Shown: piece after piece, positions 33,759-46,700 of the stretch
How the letters are laid out: each line of letters begins with the position of its first letter
Position numbering within the stretch: position 1 is the first letter of the stretch
Assembly: GCA_032988165.1 (NCBI GenBank)
Contig: JANTQF010000204.1
Location: 1 to 62,212, forward strand
Source: Emmonsiellopsis sp. PD_33
Taxonomy: Eukaryota > Ascomycota > Eurotiomycetes > Onygenales > Ajellomycetaceae
DNA length: 62,212 nt
Direction of reading: 5' to 3'
The notes under the pieces: generated by a model
What the model saw: only the letters and a program-made list of their open reading frames with translations
Databases searched by the model: none
Told to the model about the DNA's origin: nothing
Program-made: the position numbers and the translations under genes

Positions 33759-35040
33759 ATGAACTCTCCAAAAGCTGTAGGACAGCTCGCGATGTCTCCT
33801 AGAATCCCAATGTCGTCCCGGCCAGGTGATATGAATCCACCAAATGAAGCCGCCCCAACATCATTCAGAGATGTTGGGATCATGGACTCACTATGTGAAG
33901 CCTGTGAGGCCCTTGGATACAAGGTCCCTACACCAATTCAGGCGCTGTCGATCCCATGGGCACTGGAGGGCCAGGACGTAGTCGGCCTTGCAAAAACTGG
34001 AAGTGGCAAGACTGCAGCTTTCGTGCTGCCGATTTTACAAGCATTGATGAAAAATCCACAACCGCTGCACTCTCTGATTCTTGTCCCGACTCGAGAACGC
34101 GCCCTACGGATCTCCCAATTCGTTGAAGCTTTGGGCGACACGATATCTGCCCAGTGTGTGCTGTTAATAGGGGGAGACAACATGACTGGGCAAGCCATCG
34201 CCCTGGGGGAGAAGCCTCATATCGTGATTGCAACGCCTGGACGACTCCTGGACCATTTGGAATATACGGAAGGTTTCTCATTACAGCAGTTAAAATATCT
34301 CGTTCTGGATGAGGCTGATAGACTGCTGGATCTCGATTGCGGCCCCACCTTGGACAAAATTATGAGAATATTGCCCAGAAGGACAACATTCCTGTTTTCA
34401 GCCATACTGTCTAGCAACGTGGAGTTCCTGCAACGGGCAGCGTTGTCGGATCCCATGAAAGTCTGGGTGTCCACGAAAAGTCAGACGGTCTCAACATTGT
34501 TGCAGTCATATAGTTTCACCTCGTTGAAGCACAAAGATATTTATCTTGCTCAACTATTGAACGAGCGAGCTGGGCAGACGGCAATTATATTTACACATAC
34601 AATTAACGACACCAAGCGCCTCACGATCATGCTACGATCACTCGGATTCTCCGCGATATCCATCCACAGCCAGCTATCGCAGAGTGCCCGATTGTCAGCA
34701 CTAAACAAATTTCGGGACGGGTCTCGAAATCTCCTCATCACCACTGACTTTGGTGCCCGTGAGCTTGATATACCTTCTGCTGACCTTGTTATAAACTACG
34801 ATATTCCCATTGATAGTAAGATATACATACAGAGGGTCGAGAGAACTGCTCGTGCCGGAAGAAATTTCTTTTGTTACGCAGTATGATGTTGAACGCTAGT
34901 TGCGGATAGAAGATGCCCTGGGCAAGAGATTGGATGAGCTGAAAATGACTAAAGATGAAGTCATTGTGTTTGCTGAGCGAGTTGGGAAGGCCCAGAGAAC
35001 TGCAGAGCTTGATATCGCCGCAGCAGGGCATCCATCATAG
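33759..35040 (+). pseudogene. Decayed intronless copy of DEAD-box rRNA helicase RRP3 (DDX47-like)
   Basis: The frame from 33759 to 34887 (about 375 codons) aligns along both RecA domains of RRP3, the helicase for 18S rRNA processing: Q motif FRDVGIMDSLCEACEALGYKVPTPIQ, motif I AKTGSGKT, PTRER, TPGRLLDHLE, DEAD (VLDEADRLLD), QTVSTLLQSYSF, LDIPSADLVINYD. Key positions have changed: motif Ia PTREL to PTRER, SAT to SAI, ARGLD to ARELD, and HRxGRxxR to QRVERTAR. After ARAGR a small deletion shifts the frame, so the ORF ends at 34887. The remaining homology (ISFVTQYDVE…, then GKRLDE and ERVGKAQR) follows in another frame with an in-frame TAG to about 35039. It is likely a retrocopy or old duplicate; the functional gene must be elsewhere. 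Confidence 0.85.
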
Positions 35041-38000
35041 TTATCTCTTGATTAGAATAACGAGCGCTTCTTGATGGTCCATTTTGGACAGCGAGTGATT
35101 CAGTCGTACATCTTGACTTCGTTCCGAATATTTATTTTTGATAGTATTGTAGGGTTCAAAAGTTGGTGAAGATGGGACATCCGTGTGTAAGAGTGTTAAA
35201 GGATGTTAATTTAAATAAAAGTGAATTGATTATTAGGATCCTCTTGCAGGAATTTGACATATGGTGATGAGGGGTGACATTTATATATACACGCTCAGCG
35301 TGACATTACTCGAAGGATCAGGGTTATTGCTATAGAAGACACATCTCAAATCATCTGGGCAGCACTACTTGGGAAATACTTATATCATTCATTCACAGGG
35401 CCGTTGATCGTTGGACAGACTTGGTAAGGGTGGGAAGGGGGGGCATTCGTTCGCATGTTGCAGCCATTATATGATGCTCAATTAAACTCCACAGTAAACC
35501 ATAGTCTTCCCCATAAATATTGTTTATATAAAAAAATTAAGAAATTTAATATGCTCAGCAGAGACCTAACCTCAACCACATAGGGAGTAATCTATGGGGG
35601 ACATCTGTCTCACGCATCAGAGATCATAGATGGTCTATAATCTAACTACTGAGGTCACTGCAGAGCTCAGAAGTCTCGACTTAAACATGGTCATGTAGGG
35701 GGGATAAGGGAGGTCATTAACTCATACAGTATGAAGGTATAATAGTGGCAGGAGGGAATTAATGCTGTTAACTTTAAAACATGCCAGTTGAAGCCATAGT
35801 TGATTGATAGGGGGGTGGTCACATTTGACGCACCCATCAGATGGCGAGATTGAGATTCAGTGAGGGAAAAAAATCCAAATCTCATCCAATTTTAACGGTT
35901 TCTTTTGCAGGATGCTCCTCCTAGTATTCACTGCAATGATCTTGATGTTTTCGATGCAATTAAGCGCTCATGGTAGTGAAAACTGGGTCATAACCTGTTG
36001 GAGGATGAAGGGCATGATAGATTGGATCTAGCTACGTGGTGACATGAGTAGTGGAAGGACTCAGGCGCGTGGCCACATTGCCTGACATAATGCTTTTCAG
36101 GTTAGCCCCGGAAGGAGATTTTTTATCGATCACTAACAGTGTGGAATCACTTATTTTGATGTATTTTTCAGCTTTGAAATGTGTACTTTGTTGCTGAATC
36201 CCTTTCACAGTTTATCCTGTTTGTACATAGCAGTTTCTGCAAGCTCCCAATTTTGTGCGGGGCTCGTAAATTAAAAAAACCTAGGGGAGTAACAGTAAAT
36301 AGGTAGATGGCTTCGATTGATGGATAACCGCAGGCAGCCAATTCCCTGGCTTTGATCTAGCCCCATTATTAGTTGAGCCCGTGAGGGGTCATGAGACATT
36401 ACCACAACTCTTGAATAATCGGAACCCTCATTGACAATCCATCGGGGTTCGGATACGCTCCCTGGACTCCGGGATTATGGGCTAGTAGCCATTGACACCG
36501 CTCGAATACCAGGCTAGTCCCTTGCATCAACCCAGGCGGCTTAAAATTTAAAAATTTGAGGTTAGCTCGGATTATTGATGTCGGAGGATTAATAAGGGGT
36601 TTCGCCGTTCGAGCGACTGCCAAGTAATCCAGGGACAAGGAGGGAGGGATGAGGCGAGGTTGAGCGACAAAACCATCCTGCTGTAGCTGAAGTACCATGA
36701 ATCAACTGAATAGCATCTGGTACAGAATTCCAAACGTTCGGGAAGCCCTACAGGCTACAGCTGATAGTCTTCGTATTGCGGGAAGATATTTTCTTCTGGA
36801 ATGTTGATCGCATGGGCTGGTTATCCCATTTTGGGCAATGTGAACGCTGATCAAAATGTTTAATTCAACCTCCAACTTCCAACATCACCGGCATCCTTTC
36901 AGCATCTTTCCTCACCACCGAAATCAACTCGCACCACATTACCGGGATGCTATTTTCGATGGAGTCTATGAAAGAATGGATTGCATGGGATGGGTATTGT
37001 CACCAATCATCGACGACAACTGCGTTTTGCCGGGCTCAACCACCACAGAATCAACTTTCCAATCCGCAAAGAAACAAACGGCTTCTCCGTGAATTCGCTC
37101 GCCTCTGGCGTCGAACCGAGGCGGTTTTGACTGTTCTTCCCCGTTTCCATACGCCAATGGAGCGAACCGGCCCAGTGGATGATGGAGGGGGGCGAAAAAA
37201 TAGAGCCCCTAGCGGCGCATTTTTGCGCTATCTCCGAGTGTGTGGAAATGACAGAATTCTAGGTCGCCAGCTCTGGCTCTTCAACCTTGGCACACTGCAT
37301 GACATCTCTTGCCTGGCGGATTTAACCTTCGAAATACTTTATAATCCAGCTGATTGGACGCATCGAAAAGTGCGTACCTGCATGAAGGCTCAACGCCCGC
37401 ATTCCAACCCACCATCCACGAGTTGAGGAACAAGATAGACAGCCTTGATTCCACGGCATTTATGTGTATCCATACCTCGGAATAAACGATAAGCTGATTG
37501 TGGGCATATACTTTTTTGGGGTCGCCCATCTCTTATGTGTCCATGGAGGGGAGATTGTGCCTGGTCCATCGTCAGGCACAAGCGGGGAAGAACTCGTTAG
37601 CGCCGCATACCAGATATTAACAGCTGAGTACAGCCTTTACGAGCCGATAATACCAACTAAGCATAATATAGCCTAGCACGCCCATTTTGCGCCAGTGCCC
37701 TGACATATTCTAACTATAAATGGCAAGGCCGGTATTGGTTGCATTATACATACGGCGATATGACAAAACTAGCTTCAATCCTCTCACCAACGTCTATGAC
37801 AGTCACTTGCGTCCAGACCACGATCCATTACTACTGCACAGAATCTCAGCCCACTTCAAATAGGCATATAACTACTCCTAGTTAGAGCCGTTGAGCTGAG
37901 TTGCCCTCGACCCATCTCGCCCAGGGTCTGGGCAGGCTAATATGTTACTTTTTGAGCCGCATGCAACCTCACTCTATTGCTTGGCAAACGATGGAGGGGA

Positions 38001-38763
38001 CAAGTGGTAAACCAATCTATCTTGTTCCTTGCTCTGACGGGATTGTGGCACAGGATATCCCAAGATCACTTGGGGTAGTGAATTTCTTCTTTTCGTCGTT
38101 TTCTTTGCTTGCAATATGTTGTCCCAACGTGCGAGTCATCCGGGACCGCAGAAATAGAGAGCGTACATCATGGTGTCCAGATTGGAACACGGAAGATCAA
38201 GACTCTCCTCTCCATGCATATCTCCTGCTGGGCCCATGTCCTCCGTTCTCCAAGCGCCAGGAAACCAGTATTATTTCACCATGGCGCTAAGGTGAGAGGA
38301 TCCAACCGTGGCTGATATTAATAGTCCTACCAGTAGGAGATGGGGTTTATCTGCCTAACAAACCTAATATTGTGAATTAAAATGCGCTGGAATGAAATGA
38401 GTGGGCGCCTTGAGCTTACCATATCTTGACAACCGCAAAGTCGGCGCTTCCCCTTATCTCAAACCGGGGTGGCCATTTTGCCTCCCATAGGCTATGGATC
38501 CCTTTGCGGGTTCCCCCAATCTCGGAGGATAATACCGCTGGCAATATATTATAATATGCCATAGGCCCATCTTTTTCTTCTCTCTTCGTTTCCTTTTCGC
38601 GCTCTTTCCATCCCTTGTCAAAGCCCACAGCAAACGCTTTGTTTGCGTCCTCTCTTTAATTGCAGTTTGACAGACTCCTGTCGTTTCATAGGGGTTGCCT
38701 TCTGTCCATTTCTTGTTTTATTTCAGGCCCCCTATAATTCATTAATAGAATACCACTCCTTCA
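35041..38763. other. 3.7-kb intergenic region, no gene recognised
   Basis: Frames of 60-160 codons (for example 36947-37426 +, 36399-36698 -, 37901-38290 +) lack recognisable motifs, signal peptides or coherent splicing. Composition is mixed, with AT-rich 35150-36300. The 150 bp left of 38764 should carry the chitinase promoter and 5' UTR; a TC-rich tract lies at about 38570-38660. Confidence 0.5.
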
Positions 38764-41069
38764 ATGGGTTTGACCAAACTTTTGACAGCCATTGCGGCTG
38801 CGTCCAGTCTTTTGGTTTCATCGACTCTGGCCTTGGACCCGAAATCGAAAACCAACCTTGCAGTCTACTATGTAAGTAGCCCGGAAACAGTCAATGGTTG
38901 ATACTGACATCTACATTAGGGTCAAGGTGCCTACCAAGATCGCCTGCGACATTTCTGCGAGCAAACCTCCTTGGATATTATCCCTCTGTCATTCGTCCAT
39001 ATATTCCCAGAACAAGGCCCAGGCGGATACCCAGGCTCAAACTTTGGGAATCAATGTGCAGACAGCTACTTTGTGACCAAGGATGGCATCGAAACTAAAC
39101 TACTGTCTGACTGCCATCAAATTTCGGAAGATATCCCGATCTGCCAAGCTCTTGGAAAGACCATTCTGCTTTCGCTAGGCGGTGGTGTCAGGGGTTATAA
39201 AATCACGACCAAGAAAAGCGCCACCGACTTCGCTGACTTCCTTTGGGGTGCCTACGGTCCGAAAACGAGTGCTTGGGGTGATAACTTCCGTCCCTTTGGT
39301 GACAATGTTCTTGATGGATTTGATTTTGATATCGAGTATGATGGCAATTTCGGTAAGAATGCCTACTTTCCATAAACTTAGAAACATAAGCTAACGAGTT
39401 AGGATATACAACAATGGTCAATCGCCTCCGCCTCCGGTTTAAGGAAGACTCGTCGCGGAGATATTACATTTCTGCCGCCCCCCAATGCCTTCCGGATGAC
39501 CCACAGCTACTGGAACCCATTACCAACTCATACTTTGACTTCATTTTCATCCAGTTCTACAACACTCCCCAGTGTTCCGCCGCGAGCTATGTTGCAAACC
39601 CGAAAACATCAAAGTTTTCATTCGACCAATGGGTGCAAGTTGTTAAGAAGAGCGTGAACCCTTCAGCGAGAATCTTTATCGGCTTACCGGCGTCTCCCAT
39701 AGCGGCCATTGCTGGTTACTACATCACCCCACCCCAGGTGCAACCTATGGTGGAAAAATTTATGAAGAAATACCCATCCAACTTCGGGGGTATCATGCTT
39801 TGGGAAGCTACTCAGTCTGATTTAAACCGGTACGGTGGCATGAGCTACGCAGACAACATGAAGAAGATCTTGTACAAGTATTCTCCTCCTGTCACCACGT
39901 CCTCGAAGACCACCACCAGCATCACCACTCGGTCAAGCACGTCTACTCGCACAAGCACATCTACTCGCACGAGCACGTCAACTACCTTGACTTCAACCAC
40001 GCGTAGCTCTACTACCACCACTTCAGTGTCCACTAGAACCAAATCTACGACACCTACGACCTCCACCAGGGTCAGCACCACAACTACCAAGGTTTCTACC
40101 CGAAGCACTTCCTACAGTGCGTCTCCTACAACTACCAGCCGAGCCAGCACATCGACTAAGGTCTCAACTCGTAGCTCAACACAGAGTACTTCAGCCCCTC
40201 CCTCCAGTTATCCTCAAAGCTCCAGCTCCCCAACCCTCACCCGCTCCACCGTGTCGACGAGCGATGTGTCAACTCATTATCCTACAGAGAGCCATTCGGT
40301 ATCGACTAGAAGCACTTCCTATAGTGCCAGCCCCACAGAATACACGACGTCCTCAGGCTGCAGCGATTATCCAACTGGATCGAGCAGCTCGGGTAGCCCT
40401 ATAACGCTGACGCGCTCGACCACACCCATCCCCACCTATACGCCTAGCACCAAATATCCCCTCACTAACACGACCGCGGCTCCCACGCTGGCGTACCCAA
40501 CTGGTGCATATCAGAGCGGCTCTGGACCGAAACCAATCACCACGGTGATTGTTACCTCATATACATCCATCTGCCCCACAGGTTATACCACAATAACCAC
40601 CTCGTATACGACAACCTACCTCCCAGGAACCGCCTCTGCCACTCCCACCGGCTCGGATGCTTACCCGACCGCACCCCCAGCCGGATGGACAACGATCATC
40701 ACTGTCTGCCCCAAGTGTGCTGCAACCCCCACAACCGTGACGCTTACAGTGCCAATCGAGACATATCCGGCTGCGATCCCAACATACCCCGCCAACCCAG
40801 GCCAGGAGTATCCTACAACCCTATCCAGCGTTCCAGTCCCCACCGTCACTCCAGAACCTGTCGAACATTGCTACGGTGAATACTGCCCTTCAACCCCACC
40901 GACCACCGCCTCGGGCGTCCTTCCTTCCTATTCAACCCCCTCCGGACCTGGAGGATACCCAACTGGTATCTCACCAGTTTTCCCTGGTAGCGCTCCTGCA
41001 CTTTCCTTCGGCGGAAAGTGGCTCGTGACGGCTGTTGTGGGAGTATTCGTTGTGTTTTTCGGGATGTAA
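38764..41069 (+). CDS. GPI-anchored class III (GH18) chitinase
   Basis: Exons are 38764-38871, 38920-39352 and 39403-41069 (735 aa). A signal peptide (MGLTKLLTAIAAASSLLVSSTLA) is followed by a GH18 domain of about 300 residues. It shows NLAVYYGQG…, PLSFVHIFP, LLSLGGG, the catalytic motif DGFDFDIE with the acid Glu at its end, and IFIGLPASP. From about residue 320 to 690 the chain is Ser/Thr/Pro-rich with TSTRTST-type repeats, expected to be heavily O-mannosylated, and includes Cys-containing repeats. The last 20 residues are hydrophobic after a small-residue site (SAPALSFGG…), matching GPI attachment. Aspergillus ChiA/ChiA1 has the same layout. The protein should act at the cell wall on chitin. 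It depends on GPI synthesis, to which GPI2 in this window contributes, though linkage is not meaningful. Confidence 0.93.
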
Positions 41070-41645
41070 TGGTCTTTTTTTGTTTAATTCTTCTTTCCTT
41101 GGATGCGACGATGAATCTTTTACCATTCTACTATTCTACCATTTATACTTTTTTGTGCGGTGTGCTTGGAGTCTATGCCGAGTGAAGGATGTACAGGAAA
41201 AAAGGGGACGATGAATATAACGTCTTGTTGCACGGTGTGCTTTTTCAATGTCGGGCTAGGATGTTTAATGCATTTGAGCGTTTTCCCTTCTCTTTGCATA
41301 TATACATCCGCCATATATGTCTAGATTGGTTAAAGTTTGCTGTTTTCTATGTAATATTGCCTCTGTATCAATATATTTTGATATATCTTCAATAGACAAC
41401 AGCAGGCGGCATTGGAAGCATAAATATTGGATTAGTATAGTAGAGTATTGTGATAAGTATGTTCTGTTGCCGATAACATTGTTGCAGGTTGATTTTCATA
41501 TTTCTACAAAATAGGGTTCAATCAAGCTTAACTAGCTCTAATACAACTAGAGCATAAAATTCAAAAAGTAAAGGGGGAATAAAACACCTCTAATTGGGAA
41601 CGGAAACATGTGAGAAACAACAATACCAGCCATATCACCATCTAT
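41070..41645. other. Intergenic, convergent 3' ends
   Basis: AT-rich sequence between the chitinase stop and the stop of the beta-lactamase-like gene on the opposite strand. Nothing else is seen. Confidence 0.6.
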
Positions 41646-43743
41646 TTACTCACTCTTGGCCAACCTCCCACTCCTCAAAAACGGGACCTCAACACCTACA
41701 ACCTCCCTAGTCCCCTCTTCAAGCACAAAAACAATCTTATCCATTCCCTCCCCGCCATACGTCAGCCAATCAGTGGTCTGCCACGACGAGCACAGATCCA
41801 CCAGAGCTCCCTGACCAGGAAGATCAGACATTTGCTTGTTATCTTGTGGTACGATATCAAAGTTGATACGCCAATGCTCTCTGATGAGGCTCCTGGAAGA
41901 CTCGGAATCATGTGGGAGATTCGTGTACATGTCTTTGTCACTTCTAGGAACGGGGACTTCGTATTCGGATGGGTAAAGTCTGAAATCCGTGCTGAGGATA
42001 CCCATCATGGGGAGTATTTGGGAAAATATTCCAGTAATGCCATCCGTAATCGATGAGCCATTCCGAGTGAGGGCATCAAGTTTAAGGCCTGACTTCTCGT
42101 CCATGCTTAGCGAGAGGGTAATAGGAGCATCAGCTTGATTCTTGGAGGAATCAGAGCTTGTTTTTGCACCACTGGTAAAATTTCCTAGGTACTTTTGGGC
42201 CTGATCTCGGGTTTCTTGCTCGATTGCTGGCATGAGACCACCGATCAAGGCATCGTTCAGGATGGAAACGGATCCGGGGGGCCCGGCGGCCAATGTGACA
42301 AACCCCACTCCATATTGATCTACTATGGATAGTTGGGAGACGTATCCATTTGCGCCTCCGCTTTTAGCGTAGAGGTCAATTGTATGAGGGTGATCTGGTG
42401 TGAGATTGGTTGTGCGTTGGATTTCCCAGGGATCCCCTACGAGTGTTGACGGGGAAGACGACATAGATTTGGGCTTCAGCCATTTGCGAACTAGGTCAGG
42501 TGTTTCAAGTGCGGTTTTGTCGAGAATGGAGTTGGTGAGCCGAGTGAGGTCGTTGACTGATGAGTATAGCCCGCCCCCACTGTCATATGGTTAGTGGTAG
42601 CCCCAAGGTGAGATAGATGAAAAGATGAAAACGGCGGAGACAGAAACATACGGCGCGTTTATACCATAATCCGACCCCCAGCCAACCATGTCGCCCGGTG
42701 GGATCACGGCTTTTTCGCTATCACCAGGTGAAACGCCTGTATTGGTCATACCCATTGGCTGAATGATCATCTCGTCGAGCAGCTGATCAAAACCTTTGCC
42801 TGTCTCCTTACTGACGGCAAGAATAAACAGAGAGTATGAAAGTTGAGAATATATAGGACGAGAAAATGGCACAGACACAGGCGAGATGTCAAGCATTGCT
42901 TTGAGTAGTACTGTAATATAGAGCGATATGTCAGAAACAGAATACGACGAAACGGAGAAATGAAGGACGTCTTTACCTTCCTTGGTACAGCCTTTGTTTA
43001 ACCCTGCGACTCCGCAATCAGGATATTCGTCGCCGTTAAGATGTGGAAAGCCTAGCTGTTCATAAAGAGGTGCGAGGAAGTAGAATTCGAAGCCACCGTC
43101 TGTTAGGAAGTAATTAGCAGGCAGGGAAATGGTTCTTACTTAAAAAAGGAGGGGGCGATAACATACAGCCAGGGGGGATTCCAGCCAAATGCTCCCCCAA
43201 AGAAGCAAAAGTTATATTCTCCCAGCGTATCGGTGACTTCTGATGTTCAAGTTCAGGCAAATATTTTGTGATAGGATCCTCAATATTGATTCCTGATTTC
43301 AACAGAACGAGATTTGAAAATATTTTAGAAACGGAACCAATCAGATACTGTGAGTCGCCGTCCACTTTTTTGGTGCCATTAACATTCCCATCTGCTAAGT
43401 GGTGGTATTCCCACAAAGGTCGGCCTCCATCGTTTCCATATTCATCGTCGCTCGGCGTAGAGAAAGCCAACGAGAACGAGGAGTTCTCCACGTTCCAGCC
43501 CGCCTTAATTTCTCCACGAAGAGCGGAGTCAATTGCGCGGGACAGTTTCTCCACCGCAGCTTTGACATGTTTGGACTTGGAGAGATTCGTCGGGCGAGGG
43601 AGAACGGGGCCATCGATGGGGCAACCAGAATATGATGGAATCGGTACTGGAGAAACTTCAGGGGCCAAAAGCTGGGCTGATGATTCCAAACCCCAAGCTG
43701 CCATACATAGTATAGCCCAGTATTTGGGGTGCTGGAATCGCAT
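41646..43743 (-). CDS. Secreted beta-lactamase/LACTB-like serine hydrolase
   Basis: Exons on the minus strand: 43743-43167, 43099-42977, 42910-42652 and 42579-41646 (630 aa). ATG at 43743 gives a signal peptide (MRFQHPKYWAILCMAAWGLESSA); an in-frame ATG at 43884 would add 47 hydrophobic residues and is less likely. The class C/penicillin-binding fold is shown by the nucleophile motif SVSK (S-x-x-K) in LIGSVSKIFSNLVLLKSGI, DPITKYLPEL, SLGEHLAGIPPG, MGMTNTG, GGGLYSSVNDLTRL and AKSGGANGYVSQL near the third motif. The second motif, usually Y-x-N, reads Y-S-Q. A C-terminal domain of about 200 residues has no name I recognise. Fungal homologues are probably esterases or peptidases, not antibiotic resistance. 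Substrate unknown. Confidence 0.85.
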
Positions 43744-46700
43744 CGTGGCGGTCTTGAAAGTTGGGAACTCGCAAACCAGCAATAGGCAATACCGGCAATA
43801 TGTTGTGGCGACGATGGAAAAACGCCAGATAACACCAATGAATAAAATGAGAAAGCAAAGTAATATCAATAATATTACGGACACTTGGTTAACAGGAAAT
43901 TAAACTCATTTTTATACCTGGGAGAGCCAGAGGAATCCAGAGCTGTCGAAGCGCTCGGGAAAACAAGCGGATACGAAAAGAACGGAAGAAATAATCGAAG
44001 GACAAGCGACCAATTCCAAAATCGGCCAACTACCGTAGGTCGTGGCAACCCTATTTGGGGAATACGGCTGGCGTGGATTGGATATGGAGAATCTTAAGCC
44101 CATTGATCCCGGTAACTACGACTTGGCTGGGAGGCACACTCGTCGGTATACTGGCGTGGAAACTATCAGCCGCAATACCAGTTCCAATACGGGGTGACAA
44201 GAAGATACACAGGAAATGATTTGTTGCACAGGGCAAAGAACAACATCATGCCTCCATTTTCTCGGGGATCGGGATGGACTGCGGCTTGCCGAGAAAGGCA
44301 ATTTGTCGTGGTCGGCGCGAGGATTGCCGAGATGACGTTCAAATAGAAATGGTCACGTGGAACGCTAAGACCGTAAATGGCCTAGCGTTGCGCCTTCCAC
44401 TCCTTCGGCCAAGGGGGTGTGGCTTCAACAATCAGACTGAGATGAAGCGAATATGCGCGAGCCTGCTCTCCGCTGTACTTACTAGCCGCGACACGTTGAT
44501 ACCGCTCGATATCTTGGTATCCTGATCCTGAAACGAGAAGCCCAATACTCGAAGAGGACTTTGCTTCTGCGTTGACCTTCACTCACCCTTCGAAACCCTA
44601 TATGTGACCATCCAGATGGTCGTTCTTGGTTGCTAGCGGTGTGGTTGTAGCAGCTCCCTTAGAGATGTGGAATCGATAACCTGTGGCGTTGCTGCCCATC
44701 GCCGCATTTCGGGAACCAACGTCCTCCGAGATTAACCTGGATCCAGAACGACAAAGCTTCAAGTTGTTTAAACAGATGCATCGGTTATCACGAGCTTTGC
44801 ACCCTAGAAGCCCAATCGTTATCGAAACAGAAATAGAGGCGCGGCTTTTTCCGACCTGCAATGCGGAGAGATATCAAATGTGCAACATCATGCTCTGCTA
44901 CTCGGGCGATCGCTCCTCCAGCGGCCACCGCCGAAAAATATGGGGGCAGATCTTCCACTTGCTGAATGCAGGAAGCCAATAGTCCATTGATTCAAGCGAG
45001 AAGATCGCCTTTTCAACGTCGCATTGCTGTTGTTGAATATGCCATCACCCCAGAGACAATTCCTGGTGTGGGTTTCGCTTTTGACTGCGTGCGCAATCAA
45101 TTGGCAAGAATTGCTCACATTGGTTGCAATCCATAATGTGAGCTTCCTGACCTCATTTTTTTCCTGCGTTGTACCCCGGGCCCATCGCGCAATTTACGGG
45201 CCTTTACCTAGACTGATTGACATTGGACCGGTCACCTCACTCGACTTATGCTGCAATTTTCACGATGCAAGTCTACTATTTGATAGGCCCGAGACTTAAT
45301 GAGCATGCTTTCCCTAACAAGTCGGGATTAACAAGAAATGGGCCTTTCTAGGAAGGAGAATGAGAAACTTGGCAGGATGCTTGTTCAAAGTGACACTCTA
45401 GAACAACCCTGGGTCCTTCTTGGCATGTTTGTGTTTGTATTTTGGCTTCACTCCCTGATTACCCACACCAAGGATTCAAAAATCAAGGGGTCCGCCCCTG
45501 TTGAGGCCTGGCACGTTTCGTTTTGTTTCGCAGATACATCTGCGCCTCGAAACAAGGAGCGATCTCAAGACTCTTTATTGACGATCCATTTCATATATGT
45601 GGCTTAACGACCCGTCTCTCCGATTCTACTCCTCGATCAGCAGTAAATCCGTCACTCAGAGAGATCTGACTTTAAAGAATGCTCTCCCGAATTTTCTGCG
45701 GCCCGGACGGAAAATCCCGCCTGGAGCGGCATCAGGATCCCGATATCCCCAATTACCCGTGTCCCAAAACCAAAAATTACTATCTATGTGGCAGATCAAA
45801 ACACGAAATCAATGCGAAGCAAATGACTACCGAAGATCTACCAAGCACCATCCGAATGAATATTCGACAGGCTACTCAGTAGAGGCTCACTCAATGCTCA
45901 AAGGTGGCTGGCTGCCAAAGCCTCGGTCGGACCAAGCCGGTTTGCGCCATGCACGCCTTATCAAAGCACATCTCCGCGCCCGTTCGTCGATCGGACAACC
46001 GAGGCCAGAGCCTCAGATAACAGCGTGAAGTCAGATGGCTGCTGGGCGTCTCCATGCGATCAAACAGATAATAGAACGCCGTACCTAGCTGTGAGAGAGG
46101 GGTCCAGCGACTTGCTGTGGAGGAGGTCAATATAAAATGCTACGTAGCTATCCGTTCTTTCCCCCGAGGTATGTAGAGGCAGGTGGAGATCACTGACTGA
46201 TAGACTACATGCCATTTGGCTTCCAAAAGGGTGTGGGATTTTCGCGAAGGTCATGAGACATGTTACTTATCGAACATTCCATAAACGCTGTGTCTTGCAC
46301 CGTATCGTCGCATGTAGACGTCCTAGATGCACATCCACTACCAGTTGCGTAACGGAGAACTCTGCATTGATCTCCAACCTCCCCTACCTCCCCCGCCAGC
46401 AAGTATATTAAACGGAATATTTCCCATGCAAAATTTTTAGCCTGAAGAAAAACGAACCCCATAATAGCGGCATATGCATAATGGGGAACTCCATAGTCGC
46501 TATACAAACCACCCCCCCAGCCAAACCAAAACAGCAAAAGATCGCAAAGCAATATATAAAACAACCAGCATAAGCATGATAATGACATAATAATTTTTCA
46601 GAACTCCCTTGTTCTCACTCTCGTTCTCGAAAAAGAAAAGCCCAAGAGGAATGGAGTTAGGTTGTTACGAAAGTCAAAATTGTGATCGACGGATCTCCCC

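Noticed and set aside
36947..37426. 159-codon frame on the plus strand
   Set aside because: No family resemblance, membrane span or signal peptide; composition is like the surrounding intergenic sequence.
39845..40108. Val/Leu-rich frame antisense to the chitinase
   Set aside because: Antisense shadow of the Ser/Thr repeat codons.
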